Positions 1-10,175 are shown, counted from the stretch's first letter. The stretch: 64,000 bases of DNA from Bosea sp. BIWAKO-01 (GCF_001748145.1 NZ_BCQA01000001.1:5792501-5856500); one strand, 5' to 3'. Numbers and translations: made by a program. Notes: generated from the sequence alone by a model not told the origin.

Positions 1-1110
1 CACGATCAGCAGGACCGATGCCCCTGAGAACAGCAGCGAATTCCACACGACATCGCCCAAAGTCGCGATGATGCGGCGATAGCTGTCGAGGCCGAAGCCC
101 GGCTGGAAGACCGGCCCGTTCGTCTTCCTGACCGAATAGATCGCCGCGATGATCGCCGGCATCGCCCCGCCAAGCGCGATGAAATAAACCGCGGCATGGG
201 CCGCGACATTGGCAAAACCGCGCAGCCTGACCTTCTCCGGCCGGTTGATCAGGGTGCTGTGATAGACGTTTTTCCGCGACATGAAGCGCTGGATGAAGAC
301 GAAGACCATCGACATCAGGATCAGCGCCAGGCTGAGCGTGGTCGCCATGCCGAGATTGGAGCCGATCTCGGCGGAATAGGCGGTATAGGCCTCGGTCGCC
401 AGCACATTGAAGCCGCGCCCGAGCAGCCGCGGCGTGCCGAAATCGGCGATGGCGTGGATCAGCGCGAGCAGGCCGCCGGCCGAGAGCGCCGGCAGCACCA
501 GCGGGAACGAGATCTGCAGCACGCGCTGGAACGGCGTCAGCCCGAGATTCTCCGCCGCCTCCTCCAGCGAGCGGTTGACATTGGCGAGCGCGCCCGAGGT
601 CAGCAGATACACATAAGGATAGAACTTGAAGGCGAAGACGATGAGGATGCCCCAGACGCCGTAGATCGGCGGCATGAAGATGCCCCAGGACATCAGAGTC
701 TGGCGCACGAGGCCGCCCGAGCCGAACAGCACGATCCAGGAATAGGCGCCGATGAAGGGCGGCGAGACCAAGGCCAGGATCGCCAGCATCGAGACGAAAC
801 GGCCGCCGGCGATGTGGATTCGGGCCGTGCAGAAGGCCATGATCGAGCCGAGCAGCAACGCGCCGGCGAGCCCGCCGAAGCCGACGATCAGCGTGTTGAT
901 GAAGGCGTTGAAATAGCGCGTGCTGCCGAACAGCCTTTGCCAATTGGCGATAGTGAGCTGGCCGCTCTCGTCGCGGAAGCTGGACACCAGGACGAGCCCG
1001 AGCGGGATCAGCAGCAGCACGATCAGGATCGCCCAGGCCCCGACCGCGACCAGCGTCCAGAAATCCGGGCGCCAGCTGCGGCGCGTGGCTGGCACGGCAA
1101 CAGTGCTCAT
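1..1110 (-). CDS. Iron(III)/Fbp-type ABC transporter permease, 3' end outside window
   Basis: Inner-membrane permease of an iron(III)-type importer, passing substrate from the periplasmic binding protein to the cytoplasm. Translating the minus strand from the ATG at 1108-1110 gives about 370 residues of alternating hydrophobic helices with no stop before the window edge. An EAA-type loop that docks the ATPase is visible (LEEAAENLGL followed by QISFPLVLP). The length already exceeds a single-domain permease and the protein is still open after a second hydrophobic block, as expected for FbpB-like permeases carrying two fused permease domains. Its ATG overlaps the ATPase stop codon by four bases (ATGA at 1107-1110), so the two are translationally coupled. 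The substrate cannot be fixed; thiamine, spermidine and aminoethylphosphonate importers look similar. Confidence 0.85.
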   Translation of the reverse strand, partial: MSTVAVPATRRSWRPDFWTLVAVGAWAILIVLLLIPLGLVLVSSFRDESGQLTIANWQRLFGSTRYFNAFINTLIVGFGGLAGALLLGSIMAFCTARIHIAGGRFVSMLAILALVSPPFIGAYSWIVLFGSGGLVRQTLMSWGIFMPPIYGVWGILIVFAFKFYPYVYLLTSGALANVNRSLEEAAENLGLTPFQRVLQISFPLVLPALSAGGLLALIHAIADFGTPRLLGRGFNVLATEAYTAYSAEIGSNLGMATTLSLALILMSMVFVFIQRFMSRKNVYHSTLINRPEKVRLRGFANVAAHAAVYFIALGGAMPAIIAAIYSVRKTNGPVFQPGFGLDSYRRIIATLGDVVWNSLLFSGASVLLIV

Positions 1111-2162
1111 GCCGCACGCTCCGCGCCGACGCGCCGCCCCTGCGCATCGAAGGGATGGAGATCGGCCCTGTCGAAGCTCAGGCGGATCTGCCGGCCGGCC
1201 TCGATCGCGAGATCGGGCGGCGGCGAGCCGATCTGCGCGACGAGCCGGTGCCCTTGCGCCTGGACGGTGAGATGCGCCTCGCGGCCGAGATAGCTGAAAT
1301 GCTCGACCGTTCCGGCAATGCTCGCGGCGCCGTTCTCGCTTCCCCCTTCGCTAGCCCCCGCCTCGGCGAGGCGCAGACGCTCGGGCCGCAGCGCCCATTG
1401 CGCGACGCCCGGCACGTCAGGCAGGCCGAAGGCCGAGGGCGCGAGCAGGTTCATCGTCCCGACGAAGGAAGCGACGAAGCGCGTCGCCGGTTTCCCGTAG
1501 ATCTGCTGCGGCGTGCCGATCTGCTCGACGCAGCCATGGTCCATCACGCAGATCCGGTCGGAGATTGCGAGCGCCTCCTCCTGGTCATGCGTCACATAGA
1601 TCGCAGCAATGCCGATGGTGCGCTGGATGGCGCGGATCTCGTCGCGCAGGTCGACCCTGAGCTTGGCGTCGAGATTGGAGAGCGGCTCGTCCATCAGCAA
1701 CAGCCGCGGCTTCACCACCATCGCCCGGGCAATGCCGATGCGTTGCTGCTGACCGCCCGACAGCGCGGCGGGCAGCCGGTCGGCCAGCGCCGCCAGCCGG
1801 ACCGTCGCCAGCGCCTCCGCGACCCGCCCGCGGATTTCGGAGGTCGCGACCTTGCGGGCTTTCAGCCCGAAGGCGACGTTCTCGGCCACCGTCAGATGCG
1901 GGAAGATCGCATAATCCTGGAAGACCATGCCGATATCGCGCTTGTGCGGCGGCACCGCCAGCAGGTCCTGGCCGGCGAGATCGACCCTGCCCTCGGTGAG
2001 CTGCGAAAAACCCGCGATCGAGCGCAGCAAGGTCGTCTTGCCGCAGCCGGAGGGGCCGAGCAGCGTGAAGAACTCGCCCTTCGCGACCGAGAAGGAGACG
2101 CCCTTCAGGGCCGTCGTCGCTCCGTAGCGCTTGATCGCGCCATCGACAGTCAGATACGCCAT
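1107..2162 (-). CDS. ABC transporter ATP-binding protein, FbpC/PotA type
   Basis: ATPase subunit of the importer whose permease follows it; it drives uptake by ATP hydrolysis at the inner membrane. The 351-residue protein has Walker A GPSGCGKTT at 36-44, the Q-loop in FQDYAIFPH near 81-89, signature LSGGQ at 134-138, Walker B LLLMDE at 154-159 and the switch histidine at 192. A C-terminal extension of about 110 residues is typical of the TOBE domain in FbpC/PotA/MalK ATPases. The gene starts 108 bases from the proposed start of the divergent binding protein, so both sides of the transporter probably share one control region. Confidence 0.92.
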   Translation of the reverse strand: MAYLTVDGAIKRYGATTALKGVSFSVAKGEFFTLLGPSGCGKTTLLRSIAGFSQLTEGRVDLAGQDLLAVPPHKRDIGMVFQDYAIFPHLTVAENVAFGLKARKVATSEIRGRVAEALATVRLAALADRLPAALSGGQQQRIGIARAMVVKPRLLLMDEPLSNLDAKLRVDLRDEIRAIQRTIGIAAIYVTHDQEEALAISDRICVMDHGCVEQIGTPQQIYGKPATRFVASFVGTMNLLAPSAFGLPDVPGVAQWALRPERLRLAEAGASEGGSENGAASIAGTVEHFSYLGREAHLTVQAQGHRLVAQIGSPPPDLAIEAGRQIRLSFDRADLHPFDAQGRRVGAERAA

Positions 2163-2270
2163 GCCGGCAAAGCACCCCCGCTTTTGTCCCTAGTTGCGCA
2201 TGGCCGCGATTGGACGGCAAGATGAGAAACTTCGCCGGCGCAGATCGGTGTGACAGGGATGGGGATGGCT

Positions 2271-3272
2271 ATGACAGCGAGCGGAAACATGTCGCGCAGG
2301 ACCTGGATCGGGCATCTCATGCTGACGGCCGGACTGCTTGGCGTGGCCGGCGGGGCCTCTGCGGCCGACAACAAGGTCGTGCTCTACACCGCGCATAAAT
2401 CCTCGATCGTGCAGAAGATGATCCCGCTCTTCGAGGCCGAGACCGGAATCAAGGCCGAGGTCGTGCAGCTCGGCTCCGGCGATGTCTTCCGCCGCGCTCG
2501 TGCCGAGGCGGGTGCGCCCAAGGCCGATGTGATCTGGAGCGTCACCGGCTCGCTCCTGACCGAAAATGCCGACCTGCTGGCGCCCTATACGCCCAAGGAC
2601 CAGGCGGCGATCGACCCGCGCTTCATCGCGAGCCCGGCCTGGACGCCCTATACGACCGTGATCTACGTGCTGATGGTCAACAGCAAGATGGTCAAGGACG
2701 CCGAGATCCCCAAAACCTGGGCCGAGCTCTCCGACCCGAAATGGAAGGGCAAGGTCGCCTCGGCCCGTGCCGACAATTCCGGCTCGGCCTTCCAGCAGAT
2801 GACGACGGTGCTGACCGCCGGCGGCGACAAGGGCTGGGAGGTCTATGGCAAGCTCGCCAAGAACTTCATCTTCTCCGACAGCTCGGGCGCCGTGCCGCGC
2901 TATGTCGCCGATGGCGAGGCGCCGCTCGGCCTGACGCTCGAGGACAACGCGCTCGAATATGTCGCCGGCGGCGCGCCGGTGAAGATCGCCTATGTCGCGG
3001 ACGGCACGACGACCTCCCCTGACGGCGTGGCGATGGTGAAGGGTGCGCCCAATCCCGAACCGGCGAAGCGCTTCATCGACTGGGCCTTGTCGAAGAAGAC
3101 GCAGGAAGCGCTGGTGAAGGAAGCCGGCCGCCGTTCGGTCCGCGGGGATGTCGCGGCGCCGGGCGATGTGAAGCCGCTCGCCGATCTGACCCTGGTCAAG
3201 CTCAAATCCGTCGACGAACTCGGCGGAACCAAGGCGATGCTCGAGAAGTGGAGGCAGGCGACCGGCCAGTAA
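2271..3272 (+). CDS. Extracellular solute-binding protein, iron(III)/Fbp family
   Basis: Periplasmic binding protein of the Fbp-type importer, transcribed away from its ATPase and permease. The N-terminus has a basic residue pair and a hydrophobic stretch ending GGASA-AD, a normal signal-peptidase I site, so the mature protein starts with ADNKVVLYTAH. The fold is recognisable from VVLYTAHKS near the mature N-terminus, NSKMVKDAEIPKTWAEL in the middle and the C-terminal PEPAKRFIDWALSKKTQEAL helix common to bacterial extracellular family 6/FbpA proteins. Several in-frame starts exist (GTG 2250, ATG 2259, 2265, 2271, 2289). 2271 was chosen because GGGG lies about six bases upstream; 2289 also gives a good signal peptide. 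The tyrosines that bind ferric iron in FbpA were not placed with certainty. Confidence 0.85.
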   Translation: MTASGNMSRRTWIGHLMLTAGLLGVAGGASAADNKVVLYTAHKSSIVQKMIPLFEAETGIKAEVVQLGSGDVFRRARAEAGAPKADVIWSVTGSLLTENADLLAPYTPKDQAAIDPRFIASPAWTPYTTVIYVLMVNSKMVKDAEIPKTWAELSDPKWKGKVASARADNSGSAFQQMTTVLTAGGDKGWEVYGKLAKNFIFSDSSGAVPRYVADGEAPLGLTLEDNALEYVAGGAPVKIAYVADGTTTSPDGVAMVKGAPNPEPAKRFIDWALSKKTQEALVKEAGRRSVRGDVAAPGDVKPLADLTLVKLKSVDELGGTKAMLEKWRQATGQ

Positions 3273-3284
3273 TGGCCTGAACGG

Positions 3285-3300
3285 GGCGGCTGAAGCCGCC
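3285..3300 (+). terminator. Hairpin after the binding-protein gene
   Basis: GGCGGC-TGAA-GCCGCC forms a six-base-pair stem with a tetraloop 12 bases after the stop codon. There is no U-tract, so it may be an mRNA-stabilising or attenuating hairpin between the binding protein and the PP2C-like gene rather than a true terminator. Confidence 0.35.
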
Positions 3301-3317
3301 TCGCGCCGAGACTCCCC

Positions 3318-4328
3318 ATGCAGATTGAATGTTTCAGCCTCGGCAAGCGCTTCGCCAGCCCTGAGGAGAACGAAGACAGCGTCGTCATCCTGCCCGGCCG
3401 CGGCTATGCCGTGATCGATGGCGTGACCGATCGCAGCGGACGCCGCTTCGGGGCGATGCGGGCCGGGCGCTTCGCCTCGGCCCGGGTCGCGACCGAAGTC
3501 GCCCGCTTTCTCCTCAGCGAAGACCTGAGCGTTCGCGGCGGCGCGGATCGCGTGCGCCGGCTGGTCCTGGCGCTCAGCGACACGCTGCGCGAGGGCTACA
3601 CGGCGCATGGCCTGTCGGCGCGGGCGGAAACCGATGCGTCAGCGCGGATCGGCTGCACGCTGGCGCTGGGTTACCATGACGGCCCGACACTGCAGCTGGT
3701 CTCGATCGGCGATTCCGGCATCCGGTTGAGCGGGAAAACGCTGGGCACGGTCCGCCATGTCGAAGCGAAGCCGCTCGACCGCGTCACCGCGCTGATCCGG
3801 AGGGAATGCTGGGCCTATCTCGGCCGGATGCGGGCCGATCCGCTGCCGCAGCGCACGATCTCGGACGAGGCCGTCTGGAACGGGTTGCGCGTGCCGCCGG
3901 CGGGTTTGGGCCCGGAGGCCTGCGCCGAGGTCAGGGCTCATGTGCTCCATCTTTGCAGCGAGGAGATGCCGACGATCTCCCGGGCCGAGATCGAGCGGCT
4001 GCTCGACAGCGGCATCAGCGGCCAGCGCGCCTTCGCCAATCATCCGGCAAGCGATCTCGGGTATGGCGTGCTCGACGGCTTCGCCATCGCCGAGCGGCAT
4101 GTCTTCACCGCCGACTATGCCGCAGACGAGGTCGCCCGGCTCGAACTGTTCAGCGACGGCTATTTCGCCGAGCCGGAGGCTTTTGGCGTCGCCGCCTGGG
4201 AGGCGAGCTTCGCCGAGGTCGAGCGCATCGACCCTGACAAGATCGGCCCCTATGCCAGCGTGAAAGGCTCCGGCCCCGATGGCTGGACCGACGACCGGAC
4301 CTATCTCGGTGTAGCCTTCGACCGCTGA
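3318..4328 (+). CDS. PP2C-family serine/threonine phosphatase-like protein
   Basis: A 336-residue cytoplasmic protein with the metal-binding pattern of PPM/PP2C phosphatases: an N-terminal ENEDS segment, VIDGVTDR (the aspartate-glycine pair near residue 34), an internal SIGDSGIRL near 130 and a C-terminal DDRTYLGV aspartate motif. Family members remove phosphate from Ser/Thr using two metal ions. The central insertion (about 150-230) is longer than in minimal bacterial PP2C domains. It lies 45 bases after the iron-type binding protein in the same direction, so the two are probably co-transcribed. What a phosphatase does in a transport operon is not known from the sequence; it may act on a phosphorylated nutrient or a regulatory protein. 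The start has no strong ribosome-binding site. Confidence 0.7.
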   Translation: MQIECFSLGKRFASPEENEDSVVILPGRGYAVIDGVTDRSGRRFGAMRAGRFASARVATEVARFLLSEDLSVRGGADRVRRLVLALSDTLREGYTAHGLSARAETDASARIGCTLALGYHDGPTLQLVSIGDSGIRLSGKTLGTVRHVEAKPLDRVTALIRRECWAYLGRMRADPLPQRTISDEAVWNGLRVPPAGLGPEACAEVRAHVLHLCSEEMPTISRAEIERLLDSGISGQRAFANHPASDLGYGVLDGFAIAERHVFTADYAADEVARLELFSDGYFAEPEAFGVAAWEASFAEVERIDPDKIGPYASVKGSGPDGWTDDRTYLGVAFDR

Positions 4329-4468
4329 GCGCTTCCGAGGTCAGGTCGATCGGGGCGATCGCAGCTTCGTTGGTCTGCCCTGCCCGCAATCAGGAATGGA
4401 AGCGCGTCGCCTCGCCCCTCCGGCCGGCGGCGCTTATCCGCCGGACAGACGGTTTTGAACGCGAGGCC

Positions 4469-5332
4469 ATGATGAAATCGCTCGACTTCCGCTCGGACTA
4501 TGCACAGTCCGATGAAGGTTTGTCCGAACTGACGCGGCTCATCCACGACGTCTTTGAAATCGATATCTCGCCACTGGATCGCCTGGGCCACGATCCGAGC
4601 GTCGTCGGGTTCGGCTGGTGGCTCGGTAATGAGCTGGTCGCCAATGTCAGCCTTTATGAGCGACGGCTCTGGCTTCAGGGAAAACGGGTGACAGCCTTTG
4701 GCGTTCAATCCGTCGCGGTTCGACCGGAATGGCGTGGAAGAGGCTTGTTTCGCGACCTGATGGGGCGAGCACTCGGTTTCGCCGACGCCAGAGCAGACCT
4801 CGTCATTCTCGCCACCGACACACCAAGCCTCTATACGCCTTTCGGCTTCCGACAGCTCGGCGAAACAATCTTCAGCGCCGCATCGGCGCAACGACAGATA
4901 CAGTCGAGCTATCGTGCGCTGTCGTTGGAAGAGGACGGCGATCTGGCGCTTCTACGGGGTCTCTTCTCCAGCAGAGCGCCGACCTCGCTCGTGGCTTCGG
5001 CTTGCGACCACCCGGCCTTGTTCATGTTGAAGGCCGTCGCGGCACCTGAAATCGAATTGCTCCACCTTCCGGAATTTGCGGTGGTCGTTGCGGTCAAAGG
5101 GCGAAATGGGCCGTCGATGACCCTGCTCGACATCGTTGGCCCGGCGATACCCTCGCTGGACGAGATCGTTTCTGCGCTTGGCTACGCTGGAGAGCGGATC
5201 AGCGTACGCCTGACGCCCGACCGTCTGTCCTGGGCGCCCGAGCCGCAGATTCCGGTCGATAACGGATCCATGGTCCGCGGCTCCTTCGCGCCCGAAGGCC
5301 AGGCCTTCATGCTTACCGACATGCGGATCTAG
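4469..5332 (+). CDS. GNAT-family N-acetyltransferase
   Basis: Acetyl-CoA-dependent acyltransferase of unknown substrate, 287 residues. The acetyl-CoA binding motif A is clear near residues 74-95: SVAVRPEWRGRGLFRDLMGR, with the R-G-x-G-L pyrophosphate loop. The region after the GNAT fold (about 140-287) is an extra C-terminal domain, as in Eis-like or DUF4081-type acetyltransferases. Two adjacent ATG codons (4469 and 4472) are possible; a GAGG five bases before 4472 favours the second. The gene stands alone between the PP2C-like gene and the min operon. Confidence 0.75.
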   Translation: MMKSLDFRSDYAQSDEGLSELTRLIHDVFEIDISPLDRLGHDPSVVGFGWWLGNELVANVSLYERRLWLQGKRVTAFGVQSVAVRPEWRGRGLFRDLMGRALGFADARADLVILATDTPSLYTPFGFRQLGETIFSAASAQRQIQSSYRALSLEEDGDLALLRGLFSSRAPTSLVASACDHPALFMLKAVAAPEIELLHLPEFAVVVAVKGRNGPSMTLLDIVGPAIPSLDEIVSALGYAGERISVRLTPDRLSWAPEPQIPVDNGSMVRGSFAPEGQAFMLTDMRI

Positions 5333-5826
5333 CCGCAGGCTGCTTCAGGCCACCCTCCGGTCGCCGGGGGGGCATTTCGCCCGCGCATCTACACCGGCCC
5401 CGCTCCCCGCGGGAATCGAATCGTCCGCGCGGGACTGACGGCTCAGGATCGGCGGAATCATCGAATCCCCACTCGGTCCGAACCCGCTTGGATTGCGCTG
5501 GACCCACTCATGCCCCGGCCCGCGCGGCGCCTGTGGCTCCGGCGCGGCCGGCGTACCGAGGCGGAAATGCCCGCCGCGACCAGCACTGCCGCCGACCGGC
5601 AGCATTGGGGAACGGCCTCTGGCCGAGGCCGCGCGCCCGGCACGCCCTTGGGGATAGGCGCAGCTCTCCACACACATCATCCCTCGCATTCAACCGGTTG
5701 GCCGAAAACGCGTTTCGTCCATTTCCTCCCGTTTTCGACGCTCGCATGCCGGTAGGTGAAGGAATGGATTTTTACGACTCGTTAACCATTCCATTCCTAG
5801 ATCAAGGCAACCGAAAATTTACCAAG
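5333..5826. other. Intergenic region ahead of the min operon
   Basis: About 490 bases without a convincing gene. The first 400 bases are GC-rich and open in several frames, but none has a good start or a recognisable product. The last 70 bases turn AT-rich and contain the likely min promoter, a GACTC site and a TTAACCATT motif. Confidence 0.5.
5776..5790 (+). promoter_or_regulatory. GANTC site next to a CtrA-like half-site
   Basis: GACTC at 5776-5780 is a CcrM methylation target and is followed at once by TTAACCATT (5782-5790), which matches the TTAACCAT half-site of the cell-cycle regulator CtrA. It lies 37 bases ahead of the chosen minC start. CtrA control of the min genes has been reported in Sinorhizobium; here the site is inferred from sequence alone. 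Confidence 0.4.
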
Positions 5827-6567
5827 ATGACTGACGTGTTAACTCAACCTAGGCCGATCCGCCTCAAGGGGCGCTCCTATCTTGCACTGACGCTGACCCC
5901 GGAGCTTCCCTTCGAGGACTGGCTGACGCGGCTCGACGAACTGGCTGGCCTGTCTGCCGGATTTTTCCTGCGGCGGCCGGTGGTGGTCGACGTCGAAGGC
6001 CTGAATATCGACCGGCCGCAGCTGCGCGACCTCGTCGGCCAGCTCGGCAAGCGCAATGTGCGGATCATGGGCATCGAGGGCGCACCACCCTCGCTGCTCG
6101 GCGCGGACCTGCCGCCGGCGATGTCAGGCGGACGCGCGGCCTCGGATATCGAAGCCCCGACCGCCGAACAGGCGCCGCAGGCCGAGGTCGCCGAGAGCGT
6201 GCAGCCTCCCGCCCCTGCCCCGCAACCGGTCAAGGCGACGCCGTCGATCATCGTGACCGAGCCGGTGCGCTCGGGGCAGTCGCTGATCTTCACCGAAGGC
6301 GACGTCACCGTCATCGGCTCGGTCGCATCGGGCGCCGAGATCGTCGCCGGCGGCTCGATCCATGTCTACGGCACGCTCAGGGGCCGGGCGATCGCCGGCG
6401 CGATGGGCAATGCGTCTGCGCGCATCTTCTGCCGCAAGCTCGAGGCGGAGCTGCTCGCGATCGACGGCTTCTACAAGACGGCCGAGGACCTCGGACCCGA
6501 CATGCGCGGCAAGGCCGTCCAGATCTGGCTCGAAGGCGAAACATTCAAGGTTGGATCACTCGCCTGA
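5827..6567 (+). CDS. minC: Septum site-determining protein MinC
   Basis: Inhibitor of FtsZ assembly at the cell poles, carried by MinD. The 246-residue protein has an N-terminal FtsZ-interacting domain (about 1-105, including SYLALTLTPELPFEDWLTRL), an acidic/proline/alanine linker (about 115-140) and the right-handed beta-helix MinC_C domain (145-246) with SGQSLIFTEGDVTVIGSV, GGSIHVYGTLRGRAIAG and ARIFCRKLEAELLAIDG. The ATG at 5827 was chosen because the protein then begins at the conserved domain and has normal length; in-frame upstream codons would add over 100 residues of low-complexity sequence. It is first of a minC-minD-minE operon, 35 bases before minD. Confidence 0.95.
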   Translation: MTDVLTQPRPIRLKGRSYLALTLTPELPFEDWLTRLDELAGLSAGFFLRRPVVVDVEGLNIDRPQLRDLVGQLGKRNVRIMGIEGAPPSLLGADLPPAMSGGRAASDIEAPTAEQAPQAEVAESVQPPAPAPQPVKATPSIIVTEPVRSGQSLIFTEGDVTVIGSVASGAEIVAGGSIHVYGTLRGRAIAGAMGNASARIFCRKLEAELLAIDGFYKTAEDLGPDMRGKAVQIWLEGETFKVGSLA

Positions 6568-6602
6568 AACGACGGCGTATCCACAGAAAGCGGGAGAGTG
6601 CA

Positions 6603-7418
6603 ATGGGCAAGGTCATCGTAGTCACATCGGGCAAGGGCGGCGTCGGCAAGACGACATCGTCCGCCGCATTGGGGGCAGCGCTTGCGCATAATGGCGACAA
6701 GGTCGTGGTCGTCGATTTCGACGTCGGGCTGCGCAATCTCGACCTCGTCATGGGCGCGGAACGACGGGTGGTCTATGACATCGTCAACGTCATCCAGGGC
6801 GAAGCGAAGCTGACGCAGGCGCTGATCCGCGACAAGCGGCTGGAATCGCTCTACCTGCTGCCGGCCTCGCAGACGCGCGACAAGGACAATCTCACGCCCG
6901 AAGGCGTCGAGAAGGTCATTGCGGCGCTGAAAACGGCCTTCGACTGGGTCATCTGCGACAGCCCGGCCGGCATCGAGCGCGGCGCGACGCTGGCCATGCG
7001 CCATGCCGATGTCGCGATCGTGGTGACCAATCCGGAAGTCTCCTCGGTGCGTGATTCCGACCGGATCATCGGGTTGCTCGATTCCAAGACGCTCAAGGCC
7101 GAGCAGGGCGAGCGGATGGAAAAGCACCTGCTGCTGACCCGTTACGACCCGCTCCGGGCCGAGCGCGGCGACATGCTGAAGGTCGACGATGTCCTCGAGA
7201 TCCTGTCGATCCCGCTGCTCGGCATCATCCCGGAAAGCATGGACGTGCTGCGCGCCTCCAATGTCGGCTCGCCGGTCACCCTGGCCGATGGCCGCAGCGC
7301 GCCGGCGATCGCCTATTTCGAGGCTGCGCGCCGCCTCAACGGCGAAAACCTGCCGGTAACTATTCCCGGTGAAAAGAAGGGCTTCTTCGGCAAGATTTTC
7401 GGAAGGAAAGCGGCATGA
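6603..7418 (+). CDS. minD: Septum site-determining ATPase MinD
   Basis: Membrane-associated ATPase that recruits MinC and oscillates under MinE control to place the division site. 271 residues, normal for MinD. The deviant Walker [10 protein letters not shown] is at 10-18 with the signature lysine at 11, switch I/II residues appear in [17 protein letters not shown] and ICDSPAGIE, and the C-terminus [14 protein letters not shown] is the amphipathic membrane-targeting helix. A purine-rich ribosome-binding site (GGGAGAG) precedes the ATG. Its stop codon overlaps the minE start by four bases. Confidence 0.97.
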   Translation: MGKVIVVTSGKGGVGKTTSSAALGAALAHNGDKVVVVDFDVGLRNLDLVMGAERRVVYDIVNVIQGEAKLTQALIRDKRLESLYLLPASQTRDKDNLTPEGVEKVIAALKTAFDWVICDSPAGIERGATLAMRHADVAIVVTNPEVSSVRDSDRIIGLLDSKTLKAEQGERMEKHLLLTRYDPLRAERGDMLKVDDVLEILSIPLLGIIPESMDVLRASNVGSPVTLADGRSAPAIAYFEAARRLNGENLPVTIPGEKKGFFGKIFGRKAA

Positions 7419-7690
7419 ACTTCCTTCGTATTTTCACCCGCTCCCAGTCGTCGGCTCCCGCCGCCCGCGAGCGCTTACAGGTGCTGCTCGCCCATGAGCG
7501 CGCCTCGGTCGGCGATTCCGATCTCGTCACCAAGCTGCGCGACGAAATCCTGCGTGCAATCTCGAAGCATATGCAGATCGATGACGACCGGGTCAGCGTC
7601 AAGATGGAGCGCGGCGCCAAGGTCTCGACGCTCGCCGTCGATATCGAGATCCCGTTCGACGCAGACAAGAAGACGAAGAAGGCGGCCTGA
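7415..7690 (+). CDS. minE: Cell division topological specificity factor MinE
   Basis: Stimulates MinD ATPase and drives it off the membrane at mid-cell. 91 residues, typical for MinE. The N-terminal amphipathic membrane segment (MNFLRIF), the MinD-interacting helix with [15 protein letters not shown] and the C-terminal topological-specificity beta strands ([33 protein letters not shown]) are all present. Start overlaps the minD stop (ATGA), so translation is coupled. It is last in the operon; the next gene is convergent. Confidence 0.96.
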   Translation: MNFLRIFTRSQSSAPAARERLQVLLAHERASVGDSDLVTKLRDEILRAISKHMQIDDDRVSVKMERGAKVSTLAVDIEIPFDADKKTKKAA

Positions 7691-7815
7691 GCGCCGCCCC
7701 ACCCTCGCCCAGAGGCATCAGCCATGCTGGATCATCCGACCGGAGCGCGTATCCGGTCAGATAGTCCAGCATTTTGCGTTCGCACGCATCGAACGGGCTC
7801 GCGTCCGGGCCCGGC

Positions 7816-9114
7816 TCAGAGCCCGGTCAAAGCCTGACGATCGTCCTGCGAGCCGGCCCAGCTGAGCCACATGGCAGCGGTCCAGGAGAAGTCCGGGCCG
7901 CCGCATCCTGTGCCGTCGCGCGGGTCGAAATACTCCCAGAATCCGTTCTGCCGGACGAGATCGGCGCTGTCGCGCCGGAGCAGGCCAGCCTCCTCGGTCA
8001 GACCATAGGCCGCGAAGCCGTCGGCGATCATCCGGTTCATCATCAGCCAGACCGGGCCGCGCCAATAGCGCGTCGCATCGAAACGTCGATCGCGCGGGTC
8101 GCTGCTGGCGACGGAGAAGCCGGCTGCGGCACGGGTCGCCGCGAGATGGCGCTTGAGCGCGAGCGCATCCTCCTGGCTCGCCATGCGCGCATAGAGCGGG
8201 AGATAGGCGGCGCAGGTGACGGCCTCGCTGAGCCGCCCGCTGCGCAGGTCGAGCGACCGATACAGCCCGTCGGGCCCCTTGAGCCGCGACATCGCCTTCT
8301 CGCTGCGTGCGATCCAGCCTTGCAGAGCCGCGGCCTCTTCGGTGAAGCCCAGTACCTCCGCCAGCTTCAGAAGATCGCGATCGGCGCGCAGCAGGATTGA
8401 CTGGATGCCGAGATCGCAGACCCGGAAGGAGAGCCCGCGCGCCACGGCCACCCCGTTCCAATGCAGGGCCTTAGCTTCCTCGACCAAGGTCATGACCCGG
8501 TTGTAGAAATCATGCGTCGGGCGGTGGGCCGCATCGACATGGCCGAGATCCTTGCGCAGATGCGCGACATCGACCTGCGGCACGACATTGGCGAGCGGCT
8601 CGTCCCAGTCCGGCGAATTGTCCCGCCCCGATTCCCAGGGGTGGACCATGGTGACGAGGCCGGTGCCGTCGGGGTCGCGGGTCTCATGCCACCAGCGATG
8701 CGAGGCGAAGAGTTTTGGGACGAGAGCCCGGATCCGCGTGGCATCGCGGCCGGAGAGCCCGTGCAGCACCCGCGCCGCCGTCGCTGCGACGGGAGGCTGC
8801 GAGATTCCCGAGGTCAGCGGCTGGCGCTGGATGCCCCAGGCCTCGGGGCCGGGATAATAGCCGTCAGCCGGGGCGCGGAACACGATATGCGGCACCATGC
8901 CATCGTCCCACTGGCCCTCGAACAGGGTCTCCAGCTCGCGCCAGGCACGGTCGAGATCGAAGGTGGCGAAACCGAGCGCGACGAAGGCCGAATCCCAGTT
9001 CCACTGGAACGGGTAGACGCGGCCATTGGGGACGGTGAAGCCGCCACGGTCGTTGCGGCGCAGCACGGCGCGCGCGGCCTCATCGCGGTCGGAGGGAGGT
9101 GTGGTCGACAGCAT
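7816..9114 (-). CDS. GH63/MGH1-like glycoside hydrolase
   Basis: A 432-residue (alpha/alpha)6-barrel glycosidase resembling mannosylglycerate/glucosylglycerate hydrolases and related GH63 enzymes. Visible landmarks are FQWNWDSAFVALGF (a substrate-binding Asp loop near 36-49), QPPVAATAARVLHG (about 105-118), HPWESGRDNSPDWDEPL (158-174) and the C-terminal YWRGPVWLMMNRMIADGF and GGPDFSWTAAMWL segments. No signal peptide is seen, so it acts in the cytoplasm on imported sugar. It is the last gene of the LacI-controlled operon, three bases after the ATPase stop. A trehalase-like role is possible, but the context and fold favour a small glycoside taken up by the ABC system. Confidence 0.8.
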   Translation of the reverse strand: MLSTTPPSDRDEAARAVLRRNDRGGFTVPNGRVYPFQWNWDSAFVALGFATFDLDRAWRELETLFEGQWDDGMVPHIVFRAPADGYYPGPEAWGIQRQPLTSGISQPPVAATAARVLHGLSGRDATRIRALVPKLFASHRWWHETRDPDGTGLVTMVHPWESGRDNSPDWDEPLANVVPQVDVAHLRKDLGHVDAAHRPTHDFYNRVMTLVEEAKALHWNGVAVARGLSFRVCDLGIQSILLRADRDLLKLAEVLGFTEEAAALQGWIARSEKAMSRLKGPDGLYRSLDLRSGRLSEAVTCAAYLPLYARMASQEDALALKRHLAATRAAAGFSVASSDPRDRRFDATRYWRGPVWLMMNRMIADGFAAYGLTEEAGLLRRDSADLVRQNGFWEYFDPRDGTGCGGPDFSWTAAMWLSWAGSQDDRQALTGL

Positions 9115-9117
9115 GGC

Positions 9118-10164
<1,047 letters not shown>

Positions 10165-10175
10165 CGGTCTCCTCC

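Noticed and set aside
196..1293. Rightward 365-codon frame opposite the permease and ATPase
   Set aside because: It is an antisense shadow; the leftward frame carries clear transporter motifs and the rightward product is low-complexity Arg/Asp/Gln sequence.
7816..7826. CCGGGC/GCCCGG hairpin at the end of the glycosidase gene as a terminator
   Set aside because: The stem overlaps the stop codon, is only six base pairs and lacks a U-tract.
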